A stretch of 43,023 nucleotides of DNA, taken from positions 1 through 43,023 of the forward strand of contig JALVKT010000024.1 of NCBI GenBank assembly GCA_027027675.1, written 5' to 3'. The position numbers and the translations under genes were made by a program. Below the pieces are notes generated by a model. That model made no database searches and was not told the DNA's origin. It saw only the letters and a list, made by a program, of their open reading frames with translations. This document shows, one piece after another, positions 7,442-15,828 of the stretch. Within the stretch, counting starts at the first letter, position 1. Every line of letters starts with the position of its first letter. Source of the DNA: Thermofilaceae archaeon. Its GTDB lineage: Archaea; Thermoproteota; Thermoprotei; Thermofilales; Thermofilaceae.

Positions 7442-7512
7442 TGCAGGGCGCGCTATATTGTGGTTGCCCTTTGGGTGAGCGTTAATTAGATGCTGTTGGC
7501 GAATAGGCTTTG

Positions 7513-8544
7513 GTGAAAGAGAAAGTGGGCAGCGTTGTAGGGCTGCTGGCCGAGACGGGAAGGAGGATAGACCCCGTGATGGAGAAGTACCTTTCGCGCA
7601 ATGTTGCGCCGGAGTTCAGGGACGCGGTGCTCTACCAGATCCGGATCGGTGGTAAACGGATTAGGCCTGCGTTAACAATGGTTTCCGCCACCGCAGCTGG
7701 CGGCAAGGAGGAGGACGCGTACCCGGCCGCTGCAGCTGTGGAGATCATACACAACTATTCCCTGGTCCTAGACGACATTATAGACCATAGTGAGCTTCGG
7801 CGGGGGCACCCCACTGTGTGGAAGAAGTACGGTATAAGCACGGCTATACTCGTGGCGGTCCACTACAGGGAGAGCGCGGCTGAGGCTCTAAACGACACTC
7901 CGGACCCCGTCGCGTTTAACGAGATAATGGCGTGGACTGTCAAGGAGCTTATTGAGGGTGAGAGGCTCGACATTTTAATGGAGCAGGCTGGGAGGGAGGA
8001 CGAGCCATACGTGGTGGCGAACCGGATCAGTGAAATGAGGCTTGAAGACTATTTGAGGATGGTTGAGAAGAAGACGGCGAGGCTTATAGAGACCTCGTGC
8101 AGGTTTGGCGGGATGTCCGTGGGCGCGCCTAAGCGTGTAGTAGAGGCTCTCTCCAGGTATGGGTACAACGTCGGCTTGGCGTTTCAGGTGGGGGATGACA
8201 TTATAGACCTGTTTGGGAAGCAGGAGAAGACGGGTAAAAGAGTTGGCCAGGACATTAAGGAGCACAAGCTTGGAAACGTTGTCGTGCTTCTGGCTCTCGA
8301 AGAGCTGAGGGGCACCCCTGAGGGGGAGGAGCTGGAGAGTATAATCAAGAAGCCCGTGATAAGCTGGGAGGAAGTGGGACGCGCGATGAAGATAATATCC
8401 TCTACCCATGCACGCGAGAAGGCTGAGGAGCTGCGCGACCGGTATGTGAGTGAGGCTTTGAAGGCTTTGGAGGAGCTTGGCGAGAGCGAGGCTAGGCGCC
8501 TGCTGGAGGGGCTCGCGGTGTTTATAAGAGAGAGGGAGTTCTAG
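7513..8544 (+). CDS. Polyprenyl (geranylgeranyl) diphosphate synthase
   Basis: A 343-residue all-helical trans-prenyltransferase that condenses isopentenyl diphosphate onto allylic diphosphates, making the C20 or C25 chains of archaeal lipids. The first Asp-rich motif is LDDIIDHSELRRGHPT (about residues 86-101) and the second is GDDIIDLFG with GQDIKEHKLGN downstream. GGKRIRPAL near 46-54 binds IPP. I take the GTG at 7513; a TTG lies just before it and an AT-rich element near 7481-7488 fits a leaderless start. The isopentenyl phosphate kinase that makes its substrate follows 19 bp downstream, so the two likely form an operon. Chain length cannot be fixed from sequence. Confidence 0.92.
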   Translation: MKEKVGSVVGLLAETGRRIDPVMEKYLSRNVAPEFRDAVLYQIRIGGKRIRPALTMVSATAAGGKEEDAYPAAAAVEIIHNYSLVLDDIIDHSELRRGHPTVWKKYGISTAILVAVHYRESAAEALNDTPDPVAFNEIMAWTVKELIEGERLDILMEQAGREDEPYVVANRISEMRLEDYLRMVEKKTARLIETSCRFGGMSVGAPKRVVEALSRYGYNVGLAFQVGDDIIDLFGKQEKTGKRVGQDIKEHKLGNVVVLLALEELRGTPEGEELESIIKKPVISWEEVGRAMKIISSTHAREKAEELRDRYVSEALKALEELGESEARRLLEGLAVFIREREF

Positions 8545-8563
8545 CCTCCCTCCCGTTTTTGAG

Positions 8564-9346
8564 GTGTGCCGGGTGGGCCTCGCCGTATTGAAAATCGGTG
8601 GCTCCGTCATAACCGTGAAGTCGAGAAACTTCAGGGTGAACCGGCGGAACATGGATAGGATAGCCCGCTCTCTTTCCAGGCTTTACAGGGCTGGGTGGAA
8701 GTTTGTGATTGTTCATGGCGGCGGCTCTTTCGGCCACCCGGTCGCAGCCGCGTATGGGCTTTCAAAGGGTGGATTAGAGGGTAGGAAGCTTATCGGTTTT
8801 GCTGAGACCCGGTATTGGATGAGTGTTTTGAACCTAAAGTTTACGAGGCGCCTCTTGGATGCCGGTGTGCCAGCGTCTCCCCTGCAGACCTCTGCTGTAG
8901 CGTATAATAGGGATGGTGGTCTGTGCTGGGTTAACTCCAGCCTCGTGGCGGAGTATGTTACTCGGGGCGTCGTGCCCGTGCTTTACGGCGACGTGGTGCT
9001 CGACGTGCAGAGGGGTGCGTCAATTCTCTCCGGCGACGATCTCTCGGCGATGCTGGCTGTGAGGCTTAACGCCGAATCGCTTGTGTACGTTATGGGGGCC
9101 GGGGGAATATATGATAGGCCTCCCGGCTCGCCTGGGGCTAGGCTTATGGAGACCGTGGATCCTAGGAGTAAGCTTGTCCTCGGAGGCACTAGGGGGATAG
9201 ATGTTACGCAGGGTGTTAGGCGTAAACTGGATGCCGCGTTTTGGGCGGCGAGTAGGGGTGTGAGGGTTGCGGTGGGCGGCGTCGGCGTGGTTGAAGAGAT
9301 GGTTAGGGGTGAGGAGGGCGAGTATACACGTGTGGTGTGGCGTTAA
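8564..9346 (+). CDS. ipk: Isopentenyl phosphate kinase
   Basis: A 260-residue amino-acid-kinase-fold enzyme that phosphorylates isopentenyl phosphate to isopentenyl diphosphate, the last step of the archaeal alternate mevalonate pathway. LKIGGSVIT (9-17) is the N-terminal nucleotide/phosphate loop. HGGGSFGHPVA (51-61) carries the catalytic histidine that distinguishes IPK from other kinases of the fold. GDVVLD and SGDD (mid-protein) and a C-terminal GTRGIDVTQGVRRKL nucleotide-binding stretch follow in order. It uses a GTG start and sits directly after the prenyl synthase. Confidence 0.93.
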   Translation: MCRVGLAVLKIGGSVITVKSRNFRVNRRNMDRIARSLSRLYRAGWKFVIVHGGGSFGHPVAAAYGLSKGGLEGRKLIGFAETRYWMSVLNLKFTRRLLDAGVPASPLQTSAVAYNRDGGLCWVNSSLVAEYVTRGVVPVLYGDVVLDVQRGASILSGDDLSAMLAVRLNAESLVYVMGAGGIYDRPPGSPGARLMETVDPRSKLVLGGTRGIDVTQGVRRKLDAAFWAASRGVRVAVGGVGVVEEMVRGEEGEYTRVVWR

Positions 9347-9387
9347 CGTTATCGCCTTGAACAGCGGTATTTGGGTGGTGGGAGAGA

Positions 9388-9801
9388 GTGAAGGTGTATT
9401 TTAAGGAGCTCACCTTTTCGACCGATAAGCGTTACCAGCTTGTAGACATAACCTACGAGGTAGAGAAGGCTGTTAGGGAAAGCGGCGTAAAGGACGGTCT
9501 CTGCCTTGTCTTCGCGCCCCACGCCACGGCAGCCATAGTGGCGAACGAGCATGAGGGCGGCCTCATGCAGGACATATTGAGGAAGATTCAGGAAGAGTTT
9601 CCCAGGGATGGGGGCTGGCTGCACAACAGGATAGATGATAACGCTGCCGCTCATCTCGGCTCAGCGTTTATCGGCGCGGACAGGGTGTTCCCCGTTAGAG
9701 GGGGCAGGCTTATACGTGGCACTTGGCAGAACATCTTTCTCGTCGAGATGGACGGGCCCCGATATAGGAGACGCGTGGTAATAGAGGTTATGGGCGAGTA
9801 G
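9388..9801 (+). CDS. YjbQ/UPF0047 family protein
   Basis: A 137-residue member of the conserved YjbQ family (secondary thiamine-phosphate synthase activity has been reported for bacterial members; the true role is uncertain). Diagnostic segments are VFAPHATAAIVANEHEGGL (near 43-61), with the His and Asn of a metal site, and HNRIDDNAAAHLGSAFIG (77-94) followed by LIRGTWQNIFLVEMDGPR. The GTG start at 9388 is preceded by a purine-rich stretch that may be a ribosome-binding site. The gcvH-like gene begins 1 bp after its stop, so the pair is translationally linked. Confidence 0.85.
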   Translation: MKVYFKELTFSTDKRYQLVDITYEVEKAVRESGVKDGLCLVFAPHATAAIVANEHEGGLMQDILRKIQEEFPRDGGWLHNRIDDNAAAHLGSAFIGADRVFPVRGGRLIRGTWQNIFLVEMDGPRYRRRVVIEVMGE

Positions 9802-9802
9802 C

Positions 9803-10108
9803 GTGCCTGCGGGCTCACGGAGAGACGTGTGGGTGAGGGAAGAGGGGGAGGTGCTCAAAGTAGGCGTCACCCGCGCGCTCGTGGAGAGCTACAAGGAGTT
9901 CCTCTATGTGGAGTTTTTGAAAAAGCCGGGTGAGAGGTTCGCGGAGGGCGAGCCGCTCGTCGCCTTGGAGAGCCTGAAGAGCGTCTACGAAGTCGCCCTA
10001 CCCTTTGGAGGCGAGGTCGTAGCCGTAAACGAGGATGTCGAGAGGGATCCCTCGCTTATAAATGAGAATCCCGAGGAGACGTGGCTCCTCGCCGTGAAAA
10101 AGGCCTAG
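9803..10108 (+). CDS. Short GcvH-like (lipoyl-domain) protein
   Basis: A 101-residue protein resembling glycine cleavage H protein but shorter than the usual 125-135 residues. VGVTRALVESYKEFLYVEFLK is a GcvH-type N-terminal hammerhead strand. ALESLKSVYEVALPFGGEV (53-71) matches the lipoyl-lysine region (ESxKxxxxxxxPxxGEV), with the candidate lipoylated Lys in ESLKS. NEDVERDPSLINENPEETWL matches the C-terminal NxxLxxxPxLVNxxP signature. No other glycine cleavage gene is in the window, so it may serve as a lipoate carrier or an H-like protein. It overlaps the convergent acyl-CoA synthetase by 4 bp. Confidence 0.75.
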   Translation: MPAGSRRDVWVREEGEVLKVGVTRALVESYKEFLYVEFLKKPGERFAEGEPLVALESLKSVYEVALPFGGEVVAVNEDVERDPSLINENPEETWLLAVKKA

Positions 10109-12240
10109 TCCTTCTTTAAAACGATCTTTACATCGACCGCTAGTCCTCCCTTGCCCTTCTCGTATACGAAGAACGGGTTTATGTCGACGTCCTCTATTTC
10201 TGGCAGATCCATCATGAGCTGGGATACCTTGAGTAGCGTGTATATGACCGACTCGAGGTCTCCCGGCGGTTCTCCCCTGTAACCCTTGATGATCTTGTAG
10301 GCCTTAGTTTCCTCCACCATGTCATAGGCGTCTTCGAGGCTTAGAGGCGCCACGCGGAAACTGACGTCCCTGATGAGCTCCACGAGGATTCCTCCCGAGC
10401 CGAACATCACGAGGGGGCCGAAGATGGGGTCGCGGTGTGCGCCGATTATCATCTCACGTCCCTCCTCGGCCATGCGCCTCACCACTATTCCCTTTATCCT
10501 GGCGTTGGGCGCCTTCGCCTTCACGGAGTCCATTATTCTCGCGTAGGCGTCCCTGACCTCCTCGTCACTTCTAATGTTTATTATGATGCCTCCAACGTCG
10601 CTCTTGTGGAGTATGTCTGGAGACTCGACCTCGAGTACCACGGGGTAGCCCAGTTTTTTGGCGGCTTCCACGGCCTCTTCTGGCGTGTGCGTTAATACCC
10701 GCTTGAGGACCGGTATGCCGTAGTACTCGGCGAGCTGGGCTGCCTCGCTGGGCGTGAGCACGTGTCTATCCTCCTCTAGGACGCTTTGTATGAGGGCGCG
10801 CGCCGCCTGGACGTCGCGCTTTACGTCTATCATCGTTCTCTTGTCGAGCTTTTCACGCATCTTCACGTACCTATACAGTATGCCGAGGGCCGCCATGGCC
10901 TTTTCCGGCGACTCGTAGCATGGAACCCCGTTTTCTGTCAGCTTGGAGCATGCGCTGAGAACCTCTTCGCCCCCTATGAATGAAGCTATCACTGTCTTAC
11001 GGGAGCCGGTCTCCTTTATCGCCTCTAAGACCGCGTTTGCTATCTCCATAGGGTCTGTTATGGCCGTGTGGCAGTACAAGACGACTATTGCGTGAACCCT
11101 TTTGTCGAGAAGTAAGTCCTTCATTGCGCCGAGGTATCCGTCGTAGTCAGCCATCCCCGTCAGGTCTACGGGGTTGAAGACGCTCCCAAAGGGAGGCATG
11201 TGGCGTCGAAGCTTCTTAGCGAGATCCTCTGGGATGTCTATTAGCTTGACACCCCACTCCTCGGCTGCGTCCGTAGCCATTATTCCCGCTCCGCCCCCGT
11301 TTGTGAGTATCACGACGTTTTCTCCTTCGGGTAGGTGCGCCTTAGCGAAGGCTGTGGCCCAGTCGAATAGGTCTATAAACGTGGGGGCTCTAACGACGCC
11401 TGTCTGCTTGAAGGCCGCGTTATATGCGGCGTCGCTTCCCGCGAGGGTGCCGGTGTGGGACTTTATTGCTCCGAGGGTCCGCTTCGCCTTGCCGGCCTTT
11501 AGTATTATAATCGGCTTTTTACGCGAGACCGCGCGTGCCACTTGGAGGAAGCGGCGGCCATCCTCTATTCCTTCGAGGTATGCCGTTATGACTCGGGTAT
11601 ACGGGTCTCTCCCGAAAAACTCTATCAGGTCCACCTCGTTTATGTCCGCCTTGTTCCCTATGCTGACGAGGTCTGAGAGACCTATACCCTTGATCTTTGT
11701 CCATCCCACAAGGGCTATCCCGAGCGCCCCGCTCTGGGTTATGAAGGCTATTTCGCCGGGATTCGGCAGCGCCTGGCAGAAGCTCGCGTTTACTCCCTTC
11801 ACCGTGTCGCATATCCCCACTATGTTTGGGCCCAGTATGCGCATCCCATACTTTCTGGCTATTTCGACGAGCCTACGCTCAGCCTCGACATTCCCTATTT
11901 CCTTGAAACCGCTGGTTATGATCGCAGCGGCCTTTACGCCTTTCTTGCCGGCCTCTTCTAGTACGCGTGGAACTATAGGCGCGGGGACGACGATAACCGC
12001 TAGATCCACGGGTTCGGGGACGTCGAGTATTGTGGGGTATGCCTTTAGCCCGAGTATTTCTTTTGCACGCGGGTTTACGGGGAAAATCTTGTCTCGTGGG
12101 AAGCCTGAGTCGAGGAGGTTTTTTACCACCTGGTATCCTATCTTTTCCGGGTGGCGAGATGCGCCTATGACTGCGACGCTTTCAGGCCTGAGGAGTTTAA
12201 GTATGTGGTCTACCTGAACCAAATATTCCACCCAGGACAA
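10105..12240 (-). CDS. ADP-forming acyl-CoA (acetate-CoA) synthetase, fused alpha-beta chain
   Basis: A 711-residue ACD enzyme that converts acyl-CoA, ADP and phosphate to acid, ATP and CoA, the main substrate-level ATP step in archaeal sugar and amino-acid fermentation. The N-terminal CoA-binding Rossmann domain has SVAVIGASRHPEKIG (21-35). Succinyl-CoA-ligase-like domains follow, with the phosphorylated His262 in AIKSHTGTLAGSD. The C-terminal ATP-grasp domain runs from about residue 490 (KSDVGGIIINI, FGSGGILVE, DINPF). The alpha and beta parts are fused, as in crenarchaeal and bacterial forms, unlike the split Pyrococcus enzyme. It lies downstream of the liv operon on the same strand. The acyl specificity (acetyl, branched or aryl) is not visible. 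Confidence 0.92.
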   Translation of the reverse strand: MSWVEYLVQVDHILKLLRPESVAVIGASRHPEKIGYQVVKNLLDSGFPRDKIFPVNPRAKEILGLKAYPTILDVPEPVDLAVIVVPAPIVPRVLEEAGKKGVKAAAIITSGFKEIGNVEAERRLVEIARKYGMRILGPNIVGICDTVKGVNASFCQALPNPGEIAFITQSGALGIALVGWTKIKGIGLSDLVSIGNKADINEVDLIEFFGRDPYTRVITAYLEGIEDGRRFLQVARAVSRKKPIIILKAGKAKRTLGAIKSHTGTLAGSDAAYNAAFKQTGVVRAPTFIDLFDWATAFAKAHLPEGENVVILTNGGGAGIMATDAAEEWGVKLIDIPEDLAKKLRRHMPPFGSVFNPVDLTGMADYDGYLGAMKDLLLDKRVHAIVVLYCHTAITDPMEIANAVLEAIKETGSRKTVIASFIGGEEVLSACSKLTENGVPCYESPEKAMAALGILYRYVKMREKLDKRTMIDVKRDVQAARALIQSVLEEDRHVLTPSEAAQLAEYYGIPVLKRVLTHTPEEAVEAAKKLGYPVVLEVESPDILHKSDVGGIIINIRSDEEVRDAYARIMDSVKAKAPNARIKGIVVRRMAEEGREMIIGAHRDPIFGPLVMFGSGGILVELIRDVSFRVAPLSLEDAYDMVEETKAYKIIKGYRGEPPGDLESVIYTLLKVSQLMMDLPEIEDVDINPFFVYEKGKGGLAVDVKIVLKKD

Positions 12241-12319
12241 AGAGTGCGTGTGGATATATCATTTTTAGCCGGCAAAAAACGCGCTTAATAATAATCAATA
12301 ATTTGGGTAATCTCGACGT

Positions 12320-13372
12320 TTATTTGCAGAGCCTCTTTTCCAGCTTGCCTTCTTTTGTCCTGCAGAACTTCGCCCTTATCGTGAGTAGGGGCCTCTCTGG
12401 GATTATGCCTTCCGGCCTGTACATCAGCACTAGGAGGAGTATTACGCCGAAGAAGAGCATTGCAGCGTAGTTTATGTCGAAGGGTAGTATGATGTAGTGC
12501 TTTAGCAGCGCCAGCGTCCTGTCCAGGAAGATGTACACTGCCACGCCGACCAGCGTGCCGTAGGGGTTTCCGCTGCCGCCCAGCACGACCATGAGCACAA
12601 CGAGGAAGGTCTTTAGCGGGTTAAAGTCGTCGGCGAGCACGGATCCCATGTAGTAGGCGTAGATTACGCCGGCCACTGCCGCCATGGCTGAGCCTAAGGC
12701 CAGGACTTTCATCCTGTACTTGACGATGTCTTTTCCTAGCGTGGCCGCTGCTAGTTCCTCGTCACGTATAGCTCTTAGCGCGCGGCCGAAAGGTGAGGTG
12801 GAGAGCCTGTATAGTATGAGCCACGAGGCTGCGGCGAATGAGAGGGAAAGTGCGATGTAGCCCGCCTCCTTTGTGCCCGGCGGCATCCAGGCGAGTATGT
12901 CTGGCACTCCGACGCCCATTGTGCCGCCTATAAAGGGGTCATAGTTTCTCCCGAATATGCGGAAGAGCTCGCCAGCAGCTATCAGCGTGATTGCCAGGTA
13001 GTCCTCTCTCAGCCTGATGGCTGGGTAGGAGGCAACTATGCCCAGTATTGCGCCGAAAACCGCGGCCACAACGAGGGTTACGGCGAAGACTAGGAGTGCC
13101 TGTAGAGGATGAGTGGCGAAGTAGTTGCTTACGGCTGTGCTGTAGAGTATGCTCTTCGTCTTGAATTCTCCCTGCCACTGTATCCCTGCAAGCCAGGTGC
13201 CCAAGCGGACGGCGAGCGCGCCGACGGCGAAGGCCCCCGCCGCGAAGAACATAACCTTTCCGAAGTTCGGTATGCCTAGCTCGCCGTACTCTAGCTCCAT
13301 GCTGGCGGAGAGTATGAGGAACACTCCATACATCGTCCCTATATCGACTAGGAGGAGGAACAGGTTTATCAT
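12320..13372 (-). CDS. livM: Branched-chain amino-acid ABC transporter permease (LivM-like)
   Basis: A 350-residue integral membrane permease with about nine hydrophobic segments. It forms the channel with LivH and is driven by LivG/LivF. The family motif LREDYLAITLIAAGELFRIFGRN (near 127-149) and the EAA-like loop SPFGRALRAIRDEELAAATLG (near 193-213) contact the ATPases. VVLGGSGNPYGTLVGV near 274-289 is typical of LivM. It is the last gene of the liv cluster, 2 bp after livH. Confidence 0.93.
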   Translation of the reverse strand: MINLFLLLVDIGTMYGVFLILSASMELEYGELGIPNFGKVMFFAAGAFAVGALAVRLGTWLAGIQWQGEFKTKSILYSTAVSNYFATHPLQALLVFAVTLVVAAVFGAILGIVASYPAIRLREDYLAITLIAAGELFRIFGRNYDPFIGGTMGVGVPDILAWMPPGTKEAGYIALSLSFAAASWLILYRLSTSPFGRALRAIRDEELAAATLGKDIVKYRMKVLALGSAMAAVAGVIYAYYMGSVLADDFNPLKTFLVVLMVVLGGSGNPYGTLVGVAVYIFLDRTLALLKHYIILPFDINYAAMLFFGVILLLVLMYRPEGIIPERPLLTIRAKFCRTKEGKLEKRLCK

Positions 13373-13374
13373 AC

Positions 13375-14286
13375 CTAATCACCTCGGGACCAGAGGCTTG
13401 CAATTCCCTGCGGGAGCAGGAGGAGGGTTATGATTAGGATCGTGAAGGGTATCGCCGGCCTGTAGGCCGTGCTGAGGTTTATGGGTGGCTGTGAGAGGAG
13501 GTATGTGCCCAGTATCTCGGAGAAGCCTACGATGTAGCCCCCCACGACGGCCCCCGAGAGGCTGTTTATGCCTCCAAGTATGGACGCGGCGAATATGGGG
13601 AGCAGTATTATGAACCCTAGGTCTGGGGACGTTGGTATCCTGAAGGGGAGGAAGAAGCCTGCGATGCCTGCGAAGCCGCCGGCTAGGAACCAGCTTGTGG
13701 CGTATACTTTTTCAACGTTTATGCCTAGGACTTCCGCGAGGGCCGGGTTCTCTATCGCCGCTCTCATGGCTACTCCGAACTTCGTCTTCATGAGTAGGAT
13801 GTAGAGGAGCGCTAGCAGGGCTATGACTGAGAGGGAGGACACGAGTACTAGGCCCCTCACCTGTACGCCTAATATGTTGGCTGTGAAGTCGTTGAATATG
13901 AACGCCCTGGAGTATACCTTGAAGTTGAACTTTAGGAGGTCGGCGTATATCTGCAGGAGGGCCCTTGTGGCTATGTCGATTGCCATCGAGGCTATCATAA
14001 GCATGACGAAGTTTGCGCCGCGTCTCCTGAGGGGGCTGTAGATTAAGAGGTAGCACAGCACGGCGTAGATCCCGCCGAAGAGGAATGCTAGGGGCATTGT
14101 GAGGTATGTGGCTAGCCCCGCTATTACGATGAAGGTGTATGCGCCGTAGACCCCTATTATCGCTAGGTCGCCGTGCGCGAAGTTCGCCACCTTGAGGGTC
14201 ATTATCGTCAGTGTTAAGCTGAGCGAGAGCAAGGCTAGCATGTTGCTGTAAACCAGCGCGTCCAACAGGATGTTCGGGTCTATCAT
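13375..14286 (-). CDS. livH: Branched-chain amino-acid ABC transporter permease (LivH-like)
   Basis: A 303-residue membrane permease with about eight hydrophobic segments. LKVANFAHGDLAIIGVYGAY (near 31-50) is the LivH signature, and TKFGVAMRAAIENPALAEVLGIN (near 168-190) is the cytoplasmic ATPase-contact loop. It starts with ATG at 14286, 2 bp after the stop of livF, and is followed immediately by livM. Substrates of the family include Leu/Ile/Val, other amino acids, amides and urea, so the exact substrate is open. Confidence 0.93.
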   Translation of the reverse strand: MIDPNILLDALVYSNMLALLSLSLTLTIMTLKVANFAHGDLAIIGVYGAYTFIVIAGLATYLTMPLAFLFGGIYAVLCYLLIYSPLRRRGANFVMLMIASMAIDIATRALLQIYADLLKFNFKVYSRAFIFNDFTANILGVQVRGLVLVSSLSVIALLALLYILLMKTKFGVAMRAAIENPALAEVLGINVEKVYATSWFLAGGFAGIAGFFLPFRIPTSPDLGFIILLPIFAASILGGINSLSGAVVGGYIVGFSEILGTYLLSQPPINLSTAYRPAIPFTILIITLLLLPQGIASLWSRGD

Positions 14287-14288
14287 GG

Positions 14289-15005
14289 CTAGTCACGCAG
14301 GCCTAGATACATTGAGGCGAGATCCTCGTGGGTTAGGAGCTCGTCCGCGGGGCCGAGGAACTTCACGGTTCCCGTGACAAGCAGCATTGCCCTGTCGCCT
14401 AGCTCCAGCGCCTTCTTCGCGTTTTGCTCCACGAGAACCACTGTGAGCCCGTACTCCGTCTTCAGCTTCACTATCCTGTCAAATATGAGGTCGGCCATCT
14501 TGGGTGAAAGTGCGGCGGTGGGCTCGTCAAACATCACTGTGTTAGGCTCCTTAATCATATTCATCGCGAAAGCCACCATTTGCCTCTCACCCCCACTCAG
14601 GGTTCGAACCTTCCTATCCATAAACCCCCTAATCTCGGGTAGAAACTCGAGGACTTTCTCAAGCCTTCTCTCAAGCTCGTCCCTGTCGAGGAAATAACCT
14701 GCCAGGAGGATGTTTTCCCTAACACTAAGGTTTTCAAACGTGTTATTTAGCTGCGGATGATACGCCAAGCCCTTCTTCGACCTTTCATGGGGCGGCAGCT
14801 TCGTAACGTCTTCCCCGTTAAACAGTATCTTGCCGCCCATAATCGTGGCGAGGCCGAAAAGGCCCTTTAGCAGAGTGCTCTTCCCGCTACCGTTAGGCCC
14901 AACTATTACGAAAAGCTCGTTCTTCTCAACCTTGAATGTTACGCCGTGGAGTATTTCCAGCTTCCCATAGCCCACCTTCAAGTTTTCAACGTCGAACACC
15001 GCCAT
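14289..15005 (-). CDS. livF: Branched-chain amino-acid ABC transporter ATP-binding protein (LivF-like)
   Basis: A 238-residue ABC ATPase. It has Walker A GPNGSGKST, the Q-loop region YHPQLNNTFENLSVRENILL, the signature LSGGERQMVAFAMNM, Walker B VMFDEPTAAL, and a switch in VLVEQNAKKALELGDR. I chose the ATG at 15005 (MAVFDVENLKVGYG) because it lies 1 bp after the livG stop. An upstream frame extension to 15032 would overlap livG and adds nine non-family residues. Confidence 0.93.
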   Translation of the reverse strand: MAVFDVENLKVGYGKLEILHGVTFKVEKNELFVIVGPNGSGKSTLLKGLFGLATIMGGKILFNGEDVTKLPPHERSKKGLAYHPQLNNTFENLSVRENILLAGYFLDRDELERRLEKVLEFLPEIRGFMDRKVRTLSGGERQMVAFAMNMIKEPNTVMFDEPTAALSPKMADLIFDRIVKLKTEYGLTVVLVEQNAKKALELGDRAMLLVTGTVKFLGPADELLTHEDLASMYLGLRD

Positions 15006-15006
15006 C

Positions 15007-15771
15007 TCAATCACCGAGATATGCCTCCACAACCTTGGGGTCGCTCATGACCTCCTCGGGCGTACCATGAGAGATCACCCTGCCCTGGTGCATCGCGTAA
15101 ACCCTGTCCACGTATTGCAGCGTTATGTCAAGCCTGTGCTCCACTATGAGAAAGGTGAGGCCTATTTCGTCCCTGAGCTTCACGATGTGCGACATGATGT
15201 CGTGCGCCAGCGTCGGGTTTACACCGGCCACGGGCTCGTCTAAGAGAAGTAGGCTTGGCTCGCTCATCAGCGCCCTCCCCATTTCGAGAAGCTTCATCTG
15301 CCCCCCGCTAAGCTGGTCGGCGCGCGTATCCCATAGATGATCTATGTTTAACAGTTCAAGGATACGGAAAGCCTTCTCTATTAGCTCTTCTTCTTTTTTA
15401 GCCCAGTCCGTGGAGAGAAGTATCTTAGCAGCGCTCGTGTCAAGGCCGGCTCTTGAGGCTACGAGAAGGTTTTCGAGAACGCTTAGAGAGCGAAAAGGCT
15501 TTGGAACCTGGAAGGTCCTAACGATCCCCCTTCTGTACCGTTCGTGGGGGGGAAGATACGTGATGTCCTCATCCCTATATAGAACCTTCCCACCGTCAGG
15601 CCTGAGGGCGCCGCCAACCACGTTTATCAAGGTTGTCTTGCCGCTCCCGTTAGGCCCTATCAGCATTGTGACCTTTGCAGGCTCTACTTCTATGGAAACG
15701 CCGTCGAGGGCCTTAACGCCCCCAAAGTGCTTCTCTAGGTCTACTGTCCTGAGTAGGGGGTCATCCACCAT
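15007..15771 (-). CDS. livG: Branched-chain amino-acid ABC transporter ATP-binding protein (LivG-like)
   Basis: A 254-residue ABC ATPase. It has Walker A GPNGSGKTTL, the RTFQVPKPFRSLSVLENL Q-loop typical of LivG, the signature LSGGQMKLLEMGRALM, Walker B LLLLDEPVAGV, and a switch His in LIVEHRLDI. It starts with ATG at 15771, 57 bp after the substrate-binding protein gene on the same strand. Confidence 0.93.
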   Translation of the reverse strand: MVDDPLLRTVDLEKHFGGVKALDGVSIEVEPAKVTMLIGPNGSGKTTLINVVGGALRPDGGKVLYRDEDITYLPPHERYRRGIVRTFQVPKPFRSLSVLENLLVASRAGLDTSAAKILLSTDWAKKEEELIEKAFRILELLNIDHLWDTRADQLSGGQMKLLEMGRALMSEPSLLLLDEPVAGVNPTLAHDIMSHIVKLRDEIGLTFLIVEHRLDITLQYVDRVYAMHQGRVISHGTPEEVMSDPKVVEAYLGD

Positions 15772-15828
15772 GCTTAGACACCGAAATAAATAAGAGACTT
15801 AAATTTATCCCAGTAAAAAATGTAGTTT

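Noticed and set aside
11174..12217. 347-codon plus-strand frame opposite the acyl-CoA synthetase
   Set aside because: Antisense to a well-conserved enzyme, Ser/Pro/Ala-rich with no domain; a shadow frame.
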